From contig MAAE01000046.1 in assembly GCA_002162675.1 (NCBI GenBank), positions 26,711 through 90,710 of the forward strand: a DNA stretch of 64,000 nt, given 5' to 3'. Positions 36,819 to 45,650 of this stretch are shown one piece after another. How positions within the stretch are numbered: the stretch's first letter is position 1; the number at the start of each line of letters is the position of its first letter. The stretch comes from Colwellia sp. 39_35_sub15_T18. Lineage in GTDB: Bacteria > Pseudomonadota > Gammaproteobacteria > Enterobacterales > Alteromonadaceae. Below the pieces are notes generated by a model. That model saw only the letters and a program-made list of their open reading frames with translations, was not told where the DNA came from and made no database searches. The position numbers were made by a program, and so were the translations under genes.

Positions 36819-37712
36819 GTGAGACATTTAAAGGCGTTTCATGTTTTCGATATAGCCGCGGGTTCTGCTAGTTTTAGTGAGGCGGCAACAAAGCTTTGTA
36901 TAACGCATGGTGCCGTCAGTAAACAAATAAAAATACTAGAGAATTACCTTGCTATCGACTTATTTCATCGGCAAGGAAGAAACGTGCGCTTAACACCTGA
37001 AGGAGAGTTACTTAAAGGTTACACAGTGCAATCATTTCAGGCACTTAATGCTGGAGTTCATCAATTGTCCCAAGTTAACAGTCGTTGTCTCGATGTTTCT
37101 TGTGAACCCACATTGACGATGCGTTGGTTAATGCCTCGTATCGCTAATTTTTATGAAAACAACCCAAATACAGATGTAAGGTTATCTACCGCTGGTGGGC
37201 CTGTAATTTTAGGCTCGAGTGGTTTATCGTTGGCAATTAGACGTGACGATTTTGAATTAACTCAAGATTATAATAAAGAACCACTCGTTGAGGAGTGGGT
37301 AGGGCCTGTTTTCTCTCCTGAATATTGGCAACGAGTAAAAGGTGATTTGAGTATGGCTAAACTAATTCATAGCGATACCAGATTAAAGGCTTGGGAAAAC
37401 TGGTTTGATAAATCAAAGAACCCGTCATTAGTCAATAACGCCACTCAAACCTTTGCACATTTTTATTTTTGTTTTCAAGCAGCCGTTGATGGCTTAGGGG
37501 CTGCTATGGGTTCTTATCCCTTGGTGGTTGATGATCTAAAAAGAGGGAATTTAATCGCACCTTTTGGCTTTGTCTTGTCAGGAAGTAACTATATATTGCT
37601 TAGCCAAGCAGCAGCACCTAATGATGACTTAGAGAAAAGCTTTATTAGTTGGATAAAAAATCAATTTTTGCACTGTGTTCCCAGTAAGGAAGAGCTACTT
37701 CAATTGGTATGA
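36819..37712 (+). CDS. LysR-type transcriptional regulator
   Basis: 297 residues. The winged helix is at the N-terminus (MRHLKAFHVFDIAAGSASFSEAATKL with AVSKQIKILE) and the effector domain follows from about residue 90. The wording of the DNA-binding helix resembles the GcvA/AmpR group. It begins with GTG and is divergent from the LysE-type exporter, a classic regulator-target arrangement. The effector is unknown. Confidence 0.88.
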   Translation: MRHLKAFHVFDIAAGSASFSEAATKLCITHGAVSKQIKILENYLAIDLFHRQGRNVRLTPEGELLKGYTVQSFQALNAGVHQLSQVNSRCLDVSCEPTLTMRWLMPRIANFYENNPNTDVRLSTAGGPVILGSSGLSLAIRRDDFELTQDYNKEPLVEEWVGPVFSPEYWQRVKGDLSMAKLIHSDTRLKAWENWFDKSKNPSLVNNATQTFAHFYFCFQAAVDGLGAAMGSYPLVVDDLKRGNLIAPFGFVLSGSNYILLSQAAAPNDDLEKSFISWIKNQFLHCVPSKEELLQLV

Positions 37713-37773
37713 GTAGCTCATTTTTAATAAGAATTTAATAAGAACTTAATAAACTCACTTAAAATGTACTTCT

Positions 37774-37960
37774 TCAGCTGAGAAATATTTACCACAGAGA
37801 GCACCGAGGCAGGTTATATGCTCCATGCATGACCTAAGTGACCTACATCCATGTAGGCCTTGCTTCGCACTGCGCGAGAATAACAACGTCTTTGTGTAGG
37901 CTCAAAGAGCCCTCTGTGAAGCATTGTGACTCGGTGTGAGCCGCTACCTTGAAATAAGGT
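37774..37960. repeat. Dispersed repeat, copy 1
   Basis: It starts TTCAGCT-GAGAAATATTTACC, runs into ACAGAGA and ends near AATAAGGT. It shares several blocks with a second copy at 41190-41325. In both, the block TCTGTG-TAGGCTC and a late CTCGGTG are kept. It lies just past the 3' end of flgT. Confidence 0.6.
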
Positions 37961-37971
37961 GTTACTTGGTC

Positions 37972-39147
37972 TTAAAACCTTACCGCCAAATCATTTCGTT
38001 GAATATTACCTAATAAACCATTATCAAGGGTAACGGCAGTGGCGCTTTGCTTGGTTAGTTTGATCACTTTTACCTTGTATGGGCTGACATTATAACTGGC
38101 GTAGTGCTTACCACTATCACTGGTAAAGTTATTAAGGTGCAAAAGTGAAAACTCATCGCCAATTTTTACACCATGATGACGGCCTAAGTTGATAACAATC
38201 TGATTTCCAGCTACTTGAAGTATTTTTCCTTCACTTGGCTCACACATAATGTTTTCATCAATATCCGCTACTGTTTTATCAATAAGAGCATTAATCATAT
38301 TGCCATACTCGCTTTGCCAAAAATCGCTGTTATTAACATCGACGGCTTTGCGTTTATTAAAGTCCCATACTGCAGAGTCTTGGTAACGTTGTTGCCATAC
38401 TAATTCACCGTTTAAGCCGTTGTATAAATATAGGGTAAAATGAAAGTTTCTAGGATAGATGCTTTGTTGCCATACTTGCCATGTATTAGTTCTTTGTTGT
38501 GTTAACGACAGATTAGTAATTTCACTAAACAGCACATATTGACTGTCGCTATTGTCAGCTAACGAGATCGCAAGCTGCTTTATTTCCTCTTCCTGAAAGC
38601 TTTGGTTTAAGCGTGAAAAGGAGGTAGCATTTTTCAATAGCAGCTTGGTGCTTGAATAGCTACTTTGTGAAAGTATTCGTTGATTTAGTTTCTGGATAAG
38701 AGCCGCATCAATCGGGTATATTTTACCAACATTAGCTTGCTCTCTATGGGTAAGGTGGCTTTTAGTGAGTAAGATTGATTTTTTAAAGTCTAAGGCAAAA
38801 CATTTTTTTTCTTGAGAAAAAATATCAGCACGAATAGTAACACTAATAGTATTCTCGCTATGCAACTCATCAATAAGCTCGATAGAATTGACACTACCAC
38901 TCGCACGAATATTTATTTGATCTTGTGTTAATAGTCCATTAACGACCTGCTGCACACTAGAGACACTTGCGCCTGCAATTAGTAGTGCTTTTTTTAAGGC
39001 ATTCTCTGTCGCTTTAGTACGAGCAATATCCAATGAGTTTTTTTCTAAACTGGCGTGTCCTTGCGCTTCATACCACTGGGCTAGGGTATTAAAACTGATT
39101 AAATTTGAACTGGTTAATAAAGCCAGAGATAATAGTAGATTGCGCAT
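37972..39147 (-). CDS. flgT: Flagellar assembly protein FlgT
   Basis: I chose MRNLLLS at 39147 because GGAAA lies 8-10 bp upstream; the ATG four codons earlier has no such site. A signal peptide is followed by an N-terminal domain (WYEAQGHASLEKNSLDIARTKATENALKKAL, which is the FlgT N-domain), a middle domain and a C-terminal domain with VAGNQIVINLGRHHGVKIGDEFSL. In Vibrio, FlgT forms the periplasmic H ring of the sodium-driven flagellum and is encoded near flgO and flgP, as here. This suggests a Vibrio-like motor. Confidence 0.88.
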   Translation of the reverse strand: MRNLLLSLALLTSSNLISFNTLAQWYEAQGHASLEKNSLDIARTKATENALKKALLIAGASVSSVQQVVNGLLTQDQINIRASGSVNSIELIDELHSENTISVTIRADIFSQEKKCFALDFKKSILLTKSHLTHREQANVGKIYPIDAALIQKLNQRILSQSSYSSTKLLLKNATSFSRLNQSFQEEEIKQLAISLADNSDSQYVLFSEITNLSLTQQRTNTWQVWQQSIYPRNFHFTLYLYNGLNGELVWQQRYQDSAVWDFNKRKAVDVNNSDFWQSEYGNMINALIDKTVADIDENIMCEPSEGKILQVAGNQIVINLGRHHGVKIGDEFSLLHLNNFTSDSGKHYASYNVSPYKVKVIKLTKQSATAVTLDNGLLGNIQRNDLAVRF

Positions 39148-39329
39148 AAAATTTTCCATGGGAGCAAGTTATATTTATCAACATCATTGCGTGATAGTTA
39201 TTGCGTGATAGTTGCGTACATATTAAAGCTAATGCATAAGGTTTATGAATTAGATTTATGCATGATTCATACCTAATTTATGCTTGTTTCTTTATTGCAT
39301 TATTAACACTGGTATGACGCCATCTTTAA

Positions 39330-39393
39330 TTGGCTTGATATGTGCGTTGGTTTGATATGTGCATTGGCTTGATATGTGCATTGGTTTTGACAT
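39330..39393 (+). promoter_or_regulatory. Tandem sigma-54-like promoter repeats before flgO
   Basis: A 17-bp unit repeats 3.7 times: 39330-39346, 39347-39363, 39364-39380 and a partial copy to 39393. The unit TTGGCTTGATATGTGCA has GG and GC spaced by 10 bp, as in the -24/-12 elements of sigma-54 promoters. The rest of the 39160-39474 gap is AT-rich with nothing I recognise. Confidence 0.5.
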
Positions 39394-39474
39394 AGTGGCA
39401 GAAAAATAAAGTTGCCAGTTAATGCGCTTGAATCAATAATCTTTTATAGCGCTGACTTTTTAAAGGGGAACACC

Positions 39475-40119
39475 ATGAAAAAGTGGCTTATACCATTACT
39501 TTTACCAACATTGCTCTCTTGTGGGATCACACAAGAGCATGATTTTTATAAGTCATCACAAGTCGATAAAGCTGAGATTGACAGTTACAACCTACCAAAA
39601 CATGCCATTAATGATGTTGTTAAAGGCTTAGCTTATCAAATGTTAGAAAGTAGCGCCTTTGTTAATGCGAAAACTCCTGTTGCCGTTGCTTCTTTTGTGA
39701 ATCTAAAAGATCTAGAGTCAACAAATTGGTTAGGTAACCAATTGGCTGAAAGTTTTGTTCATGAACTGCAACGCCATGGCTTAGTGGTGATTGATTTTAA
39801 AACTACAGGTCATATACGTGTTACTAAAGCAGGGGATTATATTTTCAGTCGAGACTGGAAAGAATTACCTGAACGTCAGATTATTGACTACGTAGTGGCT
39901 GGTACTATGATGGAGCAGGAAAATGGTATTTTAATTAATGCTCGTATGATAGGTATTCAATCGCGTGTAGTCGTGGCTACGGCTCAGTCTTTTATTCCGT
40001 CTTGGGTGTTAGGCGAGGAAAAAAGTCACAGTGAAAACGTTAAAATGAAAGATGGTATGATTATTCGCAGTAACGCTATGCTACTTGAAAATCAACGAGC
40101 GGTTGAGATACAAAACTAA
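39475..40119 (+). CDS. flgO: Flagellar outer-membrane lipoprotein FlgO
   Basis: I chose the ATG at 39475, preceded by AAAGGGGAA; the TTG at 39412 would put that site inside the gene. Signal and lipobox are LLLPTLLSCG with Cys near residue 17. The body holds the FlgO family pattern (VAVASFVNLKDLESTNWLGNQLAESFVHELQRHGL). In Vibrio, FlgO and FlgP build the outer ring around the LP ring. It is followed 15 bp later by flgP. Confidence 0.87.
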   Translation: MKKWLIPLLLPTLLSCGITQEHDFYKSSQVDKAEIDSYNLPKHAINDVVKGLAYQMLESSAFVNAKTPVAVASFVNLKDLESTNWLGNQLAESFVHELQRHGLVVIDFKTTGHIRVTKAGDYIFSRDWKELPERQIIDYVVAGTMMEQENGILINARMIGIQSRVVVATAQSFIPSWVLGEEKSHSENVKMKDGMIIRSNAMLLENQRAVEIQN

Positions 40120-40134
40120 ATGTTAGGTATATAG

Positions 40135-40620
40135 ATGATGTTAATTACCCAAAAGAAAAGCGCAATCGCTAAAGTATTATTTATCGCTATTAGTTTATCG
40201 GCTATTACTGCTTGTTCAAGCGTATATGACAAGCATATACAGTGGCAGGCGGTTAAGCCTGACGTTTTTCCTATTATTCGTGGTATTGGTTATGCACCTA
40301 TTAGCTTGCAAAAATCTGCACATGAAACTCAGCGGATGCTGATGGCCATTAAAGCGTCAAAAATTGCCGCTTATGCAGAATTAGCTGAGCAGGTTTATGG
40401 TCAGCAAGTGAGTAGTAAAACGACGATGGCAGATATGATTATTGATAATCAACAATTGGCCGCTTCAGTTCAAGGTTTGATTCGAGGTGCTAAAGTAGTG
40501 AAGAGTTATCCCGTTGGTGATACTTATACTACTGAGCTGCAGCTAGACTTTAAAGATGTTTATGAAATTTATCAAGCCAGCTCTAACCGTAAAGAAATTA
40601 AAGATGTGCAGTACTTTTGA
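40135..40620 (+). CDS. flgP: Flagellar lipoprotein FlgP
   Basis: 161 residues of the LPP20 lipoprotein family. The lipobox is AITACSS near residue 27. The body includes RGIGYAPISLQKSAHETQRMLMAIKASKIAAYAELAEQVYG, cited here by its ends, as in other FlgP proteins. It is encoded right behind flgO, as in Vibrio, and should join the outer-membrane ring of the flagellum. Confidence 0.87.
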   Translation: MMLITQKKSAIAKVLFIAISLSAITACSSVYDKHIQWQAVKPDVFPIIRGIGYAPISLQKSAHETQRMLMAIKASKIAAYAELAEQVYGQQVSSKTTMADMIIDNQQLAASVQGLIRGAKVVKSYPVGDTYTTELQLDFKDVYEIYQASSNRKEIKDVQYF

Positions 40621-40667
40621 GCTACTTTACTATTCTCGCAACTAGCAACTAGCAACTTGAATCTGAT

Positions 40668-41099
40668 CTAAGCCTTCAAGCCAATACTCGATAAACCGCC
40701 ACTTTTCTTACCTTTGTTATCGTAAGTAATGGCGTTTTTATTATGACTCTCTAATAACGTGGTTTTCATGCGCTCAACGGCAAGTTGTGATTGGGTAATT
40801 ATTTGTCCATTCACCTGGTTCTTCTGCTGGCAGTGCTTTAATAACGATTCAATATCAGCCAACTCTTGGCTTAACAGGTTAGCGGCTTTATCTTGAGCAA
40901 ACTGTTGATTAACGCTAATTTCTCTATCTAAATTTTGAATAGCGATGAGTAATTGATTTTTTTGCTCGCTAATTTGAACTAATTCATTCGGTTGGTGTTG
41001 TTGCAAAATATGCTTTTCGTCAGCAATGATTTTTTCAAGTGCTTGAAGCTGTGCATATTGTTTAGCAACTAAGGCTAGTGATTGTGGTGAAGCTGACAT
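40668..41099 (-). CDS. flgN: Flagellar chaperone FlgN
   Basis: 143 residues from the ATG at 41099 (MSASPQSLAL), with AAAGG at normal distance; the GTG at 41108 is less likely. It is all alpha-helical, with a heptad-like pattern around residues 10-115, as expected for FlgN, the export chaperone for hook-filament junction proteins FlgK and FlgL. Sequence identity is low in this family, so the call leans on its position after flgA and flgM. Confidence 0.77.
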   Translation of the reverse strand: MSASPQSLALVAKQYAQLQALEKIIADEKHILQQHQPNELVQISEQKNQLLIAIQNLDREISVNQQFAQDKAANLLSQELADIESLLKHCQQKNQVNGQIITQSQLAVERMKTTLLESHNKNAITYDNKGKKSGGLSSIGLKA

Positions 41100-41189
41100 G
41101 TAAGGCACCTTTAGGAAAACATCATATTAACAATGATTATCACCTAGTGTTTCACCGATATCAAATTAAAGCCGCCAAATTTGTATTTA

Positions 41190-41325
41190 TTCAGCTTGAA
41201 AAGTATTACCACAGAGAACACAGAAACTACACCGAGCAGTATAGAACCTCTGTGTAGGCTCGAAGTGCTCTCTATGAATCATAGCGGCTCGGTGGTGAGT
41301 TACTCAAATTTAAGCTAAATAAGGT
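41190..41325. repeat. Dispersed repeat, copy 2
   Basis: This copy runs from TTCAGCT-TGAAAAGTATTACC to AATAAGGT and contains inverted CACCGAGC and GCTCGGTG. It resembles 37774-37960 and overlaps the last bases of flgM. Confidence 0.6.
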
Positions 41326-41623
41326 CAAATTCAAAGTTAGCAATACTTGCAGCAAGCTTTTCAGGGTCTATCTTGTAATCACCCGAGGCAATTGCTTTTT
41401 TAAGCTCGGCAATTTTTTTCTGATCAACCACAGGTGCTTCGTTAGCTTTTTTCTGCAGTTCACTTAATTGCTTCGCTTGTGGTGTGATAGACACAGAATC
41501 AGCGTTAGGTTGCTTTACTGGCGCATTAGCATTCGCCGTTTGCGCAGCCTGTTGCTTTACTTGTGCTTGTTGATTTTGATTAACTGGAACTTGATTGTTC
41601 AAGTTGTTGATATTTATGGCCAT
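41315..41623 (-). CDS. flgM: Anti-sigma-28 factor FlgM
   Basis: 102 residues with an Asn/Gln-rich disordered N-terminus. The conserved C-terminal sigma-binding part includes DSVSITPQAKQL and VDQKKIAELKKAIASGDYKIDPEKLAASI. FlgM holds FliA inactive until the hook is complete and is then exported. A sigma-28 type promoter lies at 41675-41701, so it is partly under the control of the factor it inhibits. Confidence 0.9.
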   Translation of the reverse strand: MAININNLNNQVPVNQNQQAQVKQQAAQTANANAPVKQPNADSVSITPQAKQLSELQKKANEAPVVDQKKIAELKKAIASGDYKIDPEKLAASIANFEFDLI

Positions 41624-41674
41624 AATATTAACCTGCGGCAGAAGATTTTATTTTAAATTTATTCACTAACTTTA

Positions 41675-41701
41675 TATCGGCAGATAGAGTCGAAACTTAA
41701 A
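41675..41701 (-). promoter_or_regulatory. Sigma-28 (FliA) promoter of flgM
   Basis: On the minus strand the -35 is TTAAGTTT (41694-41701), the spacer is 11 bp, and the -10 is GCCGATAT (41675-41682). This is one mismatch per element from the enterobacterial consensus TAAAGTTT-N11-GCCGATAA. Confidence 0.78.
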
Positions 41702-41729
41702 TTAAAATATTAATAAAATACAAATATAA

Positions 41730-42422
41730 TTATAAGAGAATAGTCACTTGATTAACAGCGCTAACTTTCGGCCTAATAATTTTGCCTGAGCGGGAGTTTT
41801 TTACTTTGATTTGTTGATTGATATTACCATCACTCAAGGCTGTTCCTCGAGTTTTAATCATAAAAATATCAGACTTTGCAATAATCGTGACCGTATCGCC
41901 CTTGCAAATTAAACAAACATTTTTCCTCGTTATTGCTCGACCTTTACCTATTCTTTTTTTTGCTTTGCTTCCCATGACCGTCACTTTGTCAGAAAGTTTT
42001 TTACCGCGTATTTTATTGCTAGCTAAATATTGAATATCAATATTGCTATCAGATAAAATCACGCCTTTTTCAATTGTTGTAGTCGCCACCAATACCGCGA
42101 AGGTATTTTCAATTTTTGCAGGGATATACATTTTCCATGATGCTGAATCATCACAAGTTATTTTAACATTTACGTTTCTACCGCTATGTTTTTCAGGTAT
42201 ATTTGCTTTAAGTGCTTGCTGACAGGGTTTGATTATTATTCTTGGATCTATGTTGGCAACGGTAATGACTGTTTTTCCACCTTTGGGTGCTGTTACTTTG
42301 TGTTCAAGAAAATTTTTAGCAAAAGCCTCAATATAGGCGCTATCAAAAGTGGTAGCGAGGCTGGTAATAGGCATGATTACTATAAAGTAGATAGTAAATA
42401 AAAAAACTTTTATGTAAGGCAT
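41730..42422 (-). CDS. flgA: Flagellar P-ring assembly chaperone FlgA
   Basis: 230 residues with a signal peptide ending near SLATT. An N-terminal domain with Cys in KPCQQAL and ITCDD is followed by a C-terminal SAF-like domain (ATTTIEKGVILSDSNID, then KGRAITRKNVC). FlgA helps FlgI polymerise into the P ring in the periplasm. It heads the flgA-flgM-flgN unit and diverges from cheV across a 284-bp gap in which I see no clear sigma-54 or sigma-28 site. Confidence 0.87.
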   Translation of the reverse strand: MPYIKVFLFTIYFIVIMPITSLATTFDSAYIEAFAKNFLEHKVTAPKGGKTVITVANIDPRIIIKPCQQALKANIPEKHSGRNVNVKITCDDSASWKMYIPAKIENTFAVLVATTTIEKGVILSDSNIDIQYLASNKIRGKKLSDKVTVMGSKAKKRIGKGRAITRKNVCLICKGDTVTIIAKSDIFMIKTRGTALSDGNINQQIKVKNSRSGKIIRPKVSAVNQVTILL

Positions 42423-42706
42423 AGTTTTTGTTGTTTATCTTTAGGTAAATTTAAATACTCGACTATGCTTAAACTAGGTCAGCACAGTTGTTAATTTGTC
42501 AATTTTGTGACAATAGGTTATTTATTCTAGTCTTGTTAACTACTTATGTGGTAATTATTTGACTTTTTGATAAGCTATTAGTGACAAATGACAAGTCTTT
42601 CGACTTATAATTGACTCATTAATAGAGCAATCAAGAATTGTGCCTTTTTGCTTTTTAGGATGAATTGCAAACAAGTTATCATTATTGATTATAAACGAGG
42701 TTTTTT

Positions 42707-43636
42707 ATGGCAGGTATATTAGATTCAGTTAACCAACGAACACAGCTCGTTGGTCAAAACAGACTGGAGTTACTACTTTTTAAATTGGTGGGCAGACAGC
42801 GCTTCGGTATTAATGTTTTTAAAGTCAGGGAAGTTTTACAATGCCCGCGGTTAACTTCGCTACCAAAACAAGACACTTTCATTAAAGGGGTTGCTCATAT
42901 TCGAGGTCAAACTATCTCTGTTATTGACTTGAGCAAAGCCATTGGCGCACCTCCTATTACCCAAACTAAAGATTCATTTATCATCATTGCCGAATATAAC
43001 CGTAGCGTACAGGGTTTTCTTGTTGCTGGGGTTGAGCGCATTGTGACCCTTAGTTGGAAGGATATGATGCCGCCACCTGAGGGAGCAGGTAAGTCTAGTT
43101 ACCTCACTGCCGTGACAGAAATAGATAAAGAGATGGTTTCTATTTTAGATGTAGAAAAAATTCTTAATGAAATTAATCCTGTCTCTACTGATTTAAGTGA
43201 TGATGTTGCTGACGAAACCGTCGGCGAAGAGTTAGGTGATCGTATTGTTATGATCGCTGACGATTCAACAGTCGCTCGAAACCAAGTAAGAAGGGCATTA
43301 GAGCCATTAGGTATCAAAATGGCATTAGCTAAAAATGGCCAAGATGCTTTAGACCAACTTACCGCTATTGCCGAAACCTGTGAACACAGTATTACTGAAA
43401 AAGTCGCCTTAATGGTATCAGATATTGAAATGCCAGAAATGGATGGTTACACGTTAACCGCAGAAGTTAAAGGCAACGAACGTATGGCAAAAATGCCGGT
43501 GATATTACATACGTCATTAAGTGGTGTCTTTAATAATGCTATGGTAGCCAAAGTTGGCGCTGAAGATTTTATCCCTAAATTTCATCCTGATGAGCTAGCT
43601 ACGGCAGTAAAAAAATGGCTTAACCATAAGGTTTAA
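42707..43636 (+). CDS. cheV: Chemotaxis adaptor CheV
   Basis: 309 residues: a CheW-like domain (about 20-160; FGINVFKVREVLQCPRLTSLP and AHIRGQTISVIDLSKAI are typical) joined to a receiver domain from about 180. The receiver has the acidic pair in IADDSTVARNQVRRAL, the acceptor Asp in VSDIEMPEMDGY and the Lys in FIPKFHPDE. CheV couples receptors to the CheA kinase and may adapt signalling through phosphorylation. It sits 38 bp before cheR, so the two are probably co-transcribed. Confidence 0.92.
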   Translation: MAGILDSVNQRTQLVGQNRLELLLFKLVGRQRFGINVFKVREVLQCPRLTSLPKQDTFIKGVAHIRGQTISVIDLSKAIGAPPITQTKDSFIIIAEYNRSVQGFLVAGVERIVTLSWKDMMPPPEGAGKSSYLTAVTEIDKEMVSILDVEKILNEINPVSTDLSDDVADETVGEELGDRIVMIADDSTVARNQVRRALEPLGIKMALAKNGQDALDQLTAIAETCEHSITEKVALMVSDIEMPEMDGYTLTAEVKGNERMAKMPVILHTSLSGVFNNAMVAKVGAEDFIPKFHPDELATAVKKWLNHKV

Positions 43637-43674
43637 ATTTCCCCTTAATTATATAATTTCAGGAAGTAGTAATA

Positions 43675-44505
43675 GTGTCAGCAAGACAACTTGACGATAA
43701 AAGCTATCATCAATTTAGAACTTTTTTAGAGCAACAATGTGGCATTGTTCTAGGTGAAAATAAGCAGTACCTAGTAAAAAGCCGTTTAGCACCGCTAATG
43801 AGTAAGTTCGACTTAGGCTCTTTAAGTGAGCTTGTTACTCGTACGTTATCCCCAGTTGAACGGCAATTACGTGCAGCCGTTATTGATGCCATGACCACTA
43901 ACGAAACTTTGTGGTTTCGTGATGATTACCCATATAAGCTATTAAAAAGTAAGTTATTACCTGACTTTGCAGATAGAAGAACACCGGTAAAAATATGGTC
44001 AGCAGCGAGTTCTTCAGGACAAGAACCTTATTCTATTGCCATGTCAATATTAGAGTACCAACAGGCTAACCCTGGTGCTTTTCCTCGCGGTGTACAGGTT
44101 GTTGGTACTGATATTTCCACCACTATGTTAGATCACTGCAAGTACGGTCATTATGACTCTTTAGCGCTGGCTCGTGGTTTATCACAAGAGCGTAAAAATA
44201 AGTTTTTTGAAGTGGGTGATAATGACATGCTGAAAATAAAAGATCAGGTGAAAAAAATGGTCAGCTTCAGGCCGCTTAACTTGCTCAACAGTTACAGTTT
44301 AATGGGGAAATTTGATATCGTTTTTTGCCGTAATGTGCTGATATATTTTTCTCCTGAAATAAAAGCGCAAATTATTGGTCAAATTCATGGCACTTTAAAT
44401 AATGCCGGCTATTTATTTTTAGGCGCTTCGGAGTCATTATCGGGCTTGAATGATGACTTCAATATGCTCAGATGCAACCCCGGCATTGTTTATCAGAAAA
44501 AATAG
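43675..44505 (+). CDS. cheR: Chemotaxis methyltransferase CheR
   Basis: 276 residues beginning with GTG behind AGGAAG. The N-terminal helical domain (YHQFRTFLEQQCGIVLGENKQYLVKSRL) is followed by a SAM-binding domain with IWSAASSSGQEPYSIAM, GTDIS and FDIVFCRNVLIYFSPE. It methylates Glu residues of chemoreceptors for adaptation. The genes cheV-cheR precede flgB as in Vibrio and Shewanella. Confidence 0.94.
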   Translation: MSARQLDDKSYHQFRTFLEQQCGIVLGENKQYLVKSRLAPLMSKFDLGSLSELVTRTLSPVERQLRAAVIDAMTTNETLWFRDDYPYKLLKSKLLPDFADRRTPVKIWSAASSSGQEPYSIAMSILEYQQANPGAFPRGVQVVGTDISTTMLDHCKYGHYDSLALARGLSQERKNKFFEVGDNDMLKIKDQVKKMVSFRPLNLLNSYSLMGKFDIVFCRNVLIYFSPEIKAQIIGQIHGTLNNAGYLFLGASESLSGLNDDFNMLRCNPGIVYQKK

Positions 44506-44747
44506 TTATCAGAAAAAATAGTTATCATTAAAATAACCAGTTGATAGTCACTAGCTGATGGCTATGGGTTTCGAAGACAATATGCTGCGCACAAAGTGTT
44601 TTCGAAACTCGCTACTTATTATTAAATGCGCTTCGCTACTCGAAACCTCTCTTACTCGTAACTCTTTTATTTCTTATTCCTAACTCCTTTATTTGTTACT
44701 CCATTTTTTCGCCACTCAAAACATTTCTTGCTTATCATTGCTATTTA

Positions 44748-44764
44748 TTGGCATAAATATTGAA
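44748..44764 (+). promoter_or_regulatory. Possible sigma-54 promoter of the flgBCDE unit
   Basis: TTGGCATA, AATA, TTGAA keeps the -24 GG and the TTG of the -12 element, but GC at -12 reads GA. It lies 38 bp before flgB. The rest of the 44506-44801 gap holds short repeated CTCG-ACT type blocks without a gene. Confidence 0.4.
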
Positions 44765-44801
44765 TGTTTCACTGTTAAGATTTAATTGACGGTGGCGCCT
44801 T

Positions 44802-45200
44802 ATGGCTATAAGTTTCGATAAAGGGTTTGAGATGCATGCACAAGGCATGCTACTTCGTGCTGAACGGGCAGAAGTGATTGCCAGTAATATCGCTAATGCA
44901 GATACGCCGGGTTACAAAGCCAAAGGCATGGATTTTCAAAAAGCCATGCAACAAGCCGCTCAACAACAGCAAATGGGTATGAATCGTACTAATAGCAAAC
45001 ATTTTGATGTTCGCAGTGAATTAAATAATAACGTAGATTTTCGCATACCAGATCAACCCGATACAGGTGACGGTAACACTGTTGATGTACAAGTGGAACG
45101 AAACTTGTATTTAGAAAACTCATTACAGTATCAAGCGGGTGTGCAATTTCTTAGCGGCAAAATAAAAGCGCTGCAAAAAGTCATTAGCGGAGGTAGATAA
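44802..45200 (+). CDS. flgB: Flagellar basal-body rod protein FlgB
   Basis: 132 residues, the usual length. The rod signature is in IASNIANADTPGYKAKGMDFQKAM. The protein forms the proximal rod in the periplasm. It starts the flgBCDE run and is 2 bp upstream of flgC. Confidence 0.94.
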   Translation: MAISFDKGFEMHAQGMLLRAERAEVIASNIANADTPGYKAKGMDFQKAMQQAAQQQQMGMNRTNSKHFDVRSELNNNVDFRIPDQPDTGDGNTVDVQVERNLYLENSLQYQAGVQFLSGKIKALQKVISGGR

Positions 45201-45202
45201 TT

Positions 45203-45622
45203 ATGAGCTTATTTAACGTATTTAATATCACGGCTAGCGGTATGAGCGCACAATCAATGCGCTTGAACACTACCGCCAGTAATATTGCTAATGCCGACAG
45301 TGTTAGCTCAAGCATTGATGAAACTTACCGCGCTCGCCACCCCGTTTTTGCCGCGGCTATGCAAAAGGCTGCCGCAGGCCAAGAGGGTAATGCTGGCGTA
45401 CAGGTATTAGGGGTTGTTGAAAGCAATAAACCCCTTAATATTGAGTATGCACCCGATCACCCGATGGCTGATAATGAAGGTTATATTTATAAACCTAATG
45501 TTAATGTTATTGAAGAAATGACCAATATGATTTCTGCCTCTCGCTCGTATCAAACTAACGTACAGTTGGCAGAGTCGGCAAAAAATATGCTCAATAAAAC
45601 GCTAGTACTAGGTCAAAAATAG
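45203..45622 (+). CDS. flgC: Flagellar basal-body rod protein FlgC
   Basis: 139 residues. N-terminal FNITASGMSAQSMRLNTTASNIANADS and C-terminal VNVIEEMTNMISASRSYQTNV are the two rod-protein ends that form the coiled coil. It sits tightly behind flgB, so the two are coupled. Confidence 0.94.
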   Translation: MSLFNVFNITASGMSAQSMRLNTTASNIANADSVSSSIDETYRARHPVFAAAMQKAAAGQEGNAGVQVLGVVESNKPLNIEYAPDHPMADNEGYIYKPNVNVIEEMTNMISASRSYQTNVQLAESAKNMLNKTLVLGQK

Positions 45623-45650
45623 ACTAGACCAAAGGTAATAGGAGTAGAAA

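Noticed and set aside
42423..42706. Sigma-54 or sigma-28 promoters in the flgA-cheV gap
   Set aside because: No GG-N10-GC pair with the right surroundings and no good TAAAG-N11-CGATA match on either strand.
44506..44801. Short CTCGCAACT/CTCGAAACT-like blocks here and near 40630 and 47960 as a tandem repeat family
   Set aside because: The blocks are short and degenerate, and I could not define a unit or boundaries.
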